Shown here one piece after another: positions 5,584 through 5,775 of a DNA stretch of 5,775 nt. A program made the translations under genes and the position numbers. The stretch covers positions 1-5,775 of the forward strand of contig JADGOK010000076.1 in the NCBI GenBank assembly GCA_017882985.1, read 5' to 3'. This DNA comes from Acidimicrobiales bacterium (GTDB lineage Bacteria > Actinomycetota > Acidimicrobiia > Acidimicrobiales > RAAP-2). The notes beneath the pieces were generated by a model, which was given only the letters and a program-made list of their open reading frames with translations, had not been told where the DNA came from and did no database searches. Every line of letters starts with the position of its first letter. The first letter of the stretch is position 1.

Positions 5584-5775
5584 ATGAATTGACCCTTCTC
5601 GAGGCTGACGCGATCGCCCAAGGCGCCATCGATGGAGCGCAACAACGAGGAATGAACCCCATTTGTGTGAGCGTGCTCGACCGTGGTGGTCATGCGCTCG
5701 TCGTGAAACGTCAGGAGAACGCGACCTTTCTGCGCGTCGACATCGCGACGGCCAAAGCGTGGACCGCCGTCTCGC
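5580..5775 (+). CDS. glcG: GlcG/HbpS-like (DUF336) protein, 3' end outside the window
   Basis: The first 65 codons are visible: MNELTLLEADAIAQGAIDGA, then a segment with VSVLDRGGHALVVKRQENA and DIATAKAWTAVS. The pattern of an N-terminal helix followed by V-x-V-x-D-x-x-G-x and a later IA-x-x-KA-x-TA stretch is typical of the GlcG/HbpS family (Haem_degrading, DUF336; usually about 135-150 residues), so about half is present. In E. coli glcG lies in the glcDEFGBA glycolate operon next to glcB; its biochemical role is not well defined, and some relatives bind haem or cobalamin. Here it follows glcB instead of preceding it. The ATG overlaps the glcB stop (ATGA), which implies translational coupling. 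The family call is good; a specific function cannot be given. Confidence 0.85.
   Translation, partial: MNELTLLEADAIAQGAIDGAQQRGMNPICVSVLDRGGHALVVKRQENATFLRVDIATAKAWTAVS

Overview
The window holds a compact four-gene cluster, all on the + strand, from a fairly GC-rich bacterium. Start codons are a mix of GTG and ATG. There are no rRNA, tRNA, phage or transposon sequences that would narrow the taxonomy. I cannot assign a phylum from the sequence alone; an actinobacterium or a GC-rich proteobacterium would both fit.

Layout: (1) 1-346 is non-coding and carries TTGGT/ACCAA half-sites. (2) 347-1873 encodes an AMP-forming acyl-CoA ligase of the oxalyl-CoA synthetase type (Pcs60/AAE3 family). (3) 1874-2036 is a 163-base gap with a weak hairpin. 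(4) 2037-3029 encodes a ketopantoate-reductase-family (PanE/ApbA) oxidoreductase of a divergent subfamily, followed by a strong 11-bp terminator-like hairpin. (5) 3030-3372 is a 343-base regulatory region with two TTGGT-N2/3-ACCAA operator-like palindromes, a 13-base direct repeat and a candidate -10 element. (6) 3373-5583 encodes malate synthase G (glcB). (7) 5580 to the window end is the first 65 codons of a GlcG/HbpS (DUF336) protein, overlapping the glcB stop as ATGA.

How the genes may work together (inference): the ligase would activate oxalate to oxalyl-CoA. The PanE-like reductase would reduce oxalyl-CoA to glyoxylate, the role I recall being assigned to a PanE2 protein in Methylobacterium oxalate assimilation. 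Malate synthase G would condense glyoxylate with acetyl-CoA to malate, and GlcG is the usual companion of glycolate/glyoxylate genes. This would be a short oxalate-to-malate route, without isocitrate lyase, glyoxylate carboligase or serine-cycle genes in view. Similar operator-like motifs upstream of the first gene and of glcB suggest one regulator, plausibly of the GntR/FadR type (PdhR- or GlcC-like), controlling both units. The energy-yielding branch (oxalyl-CoA decarboxylase, formyl-CoA transferase) is not in this window.
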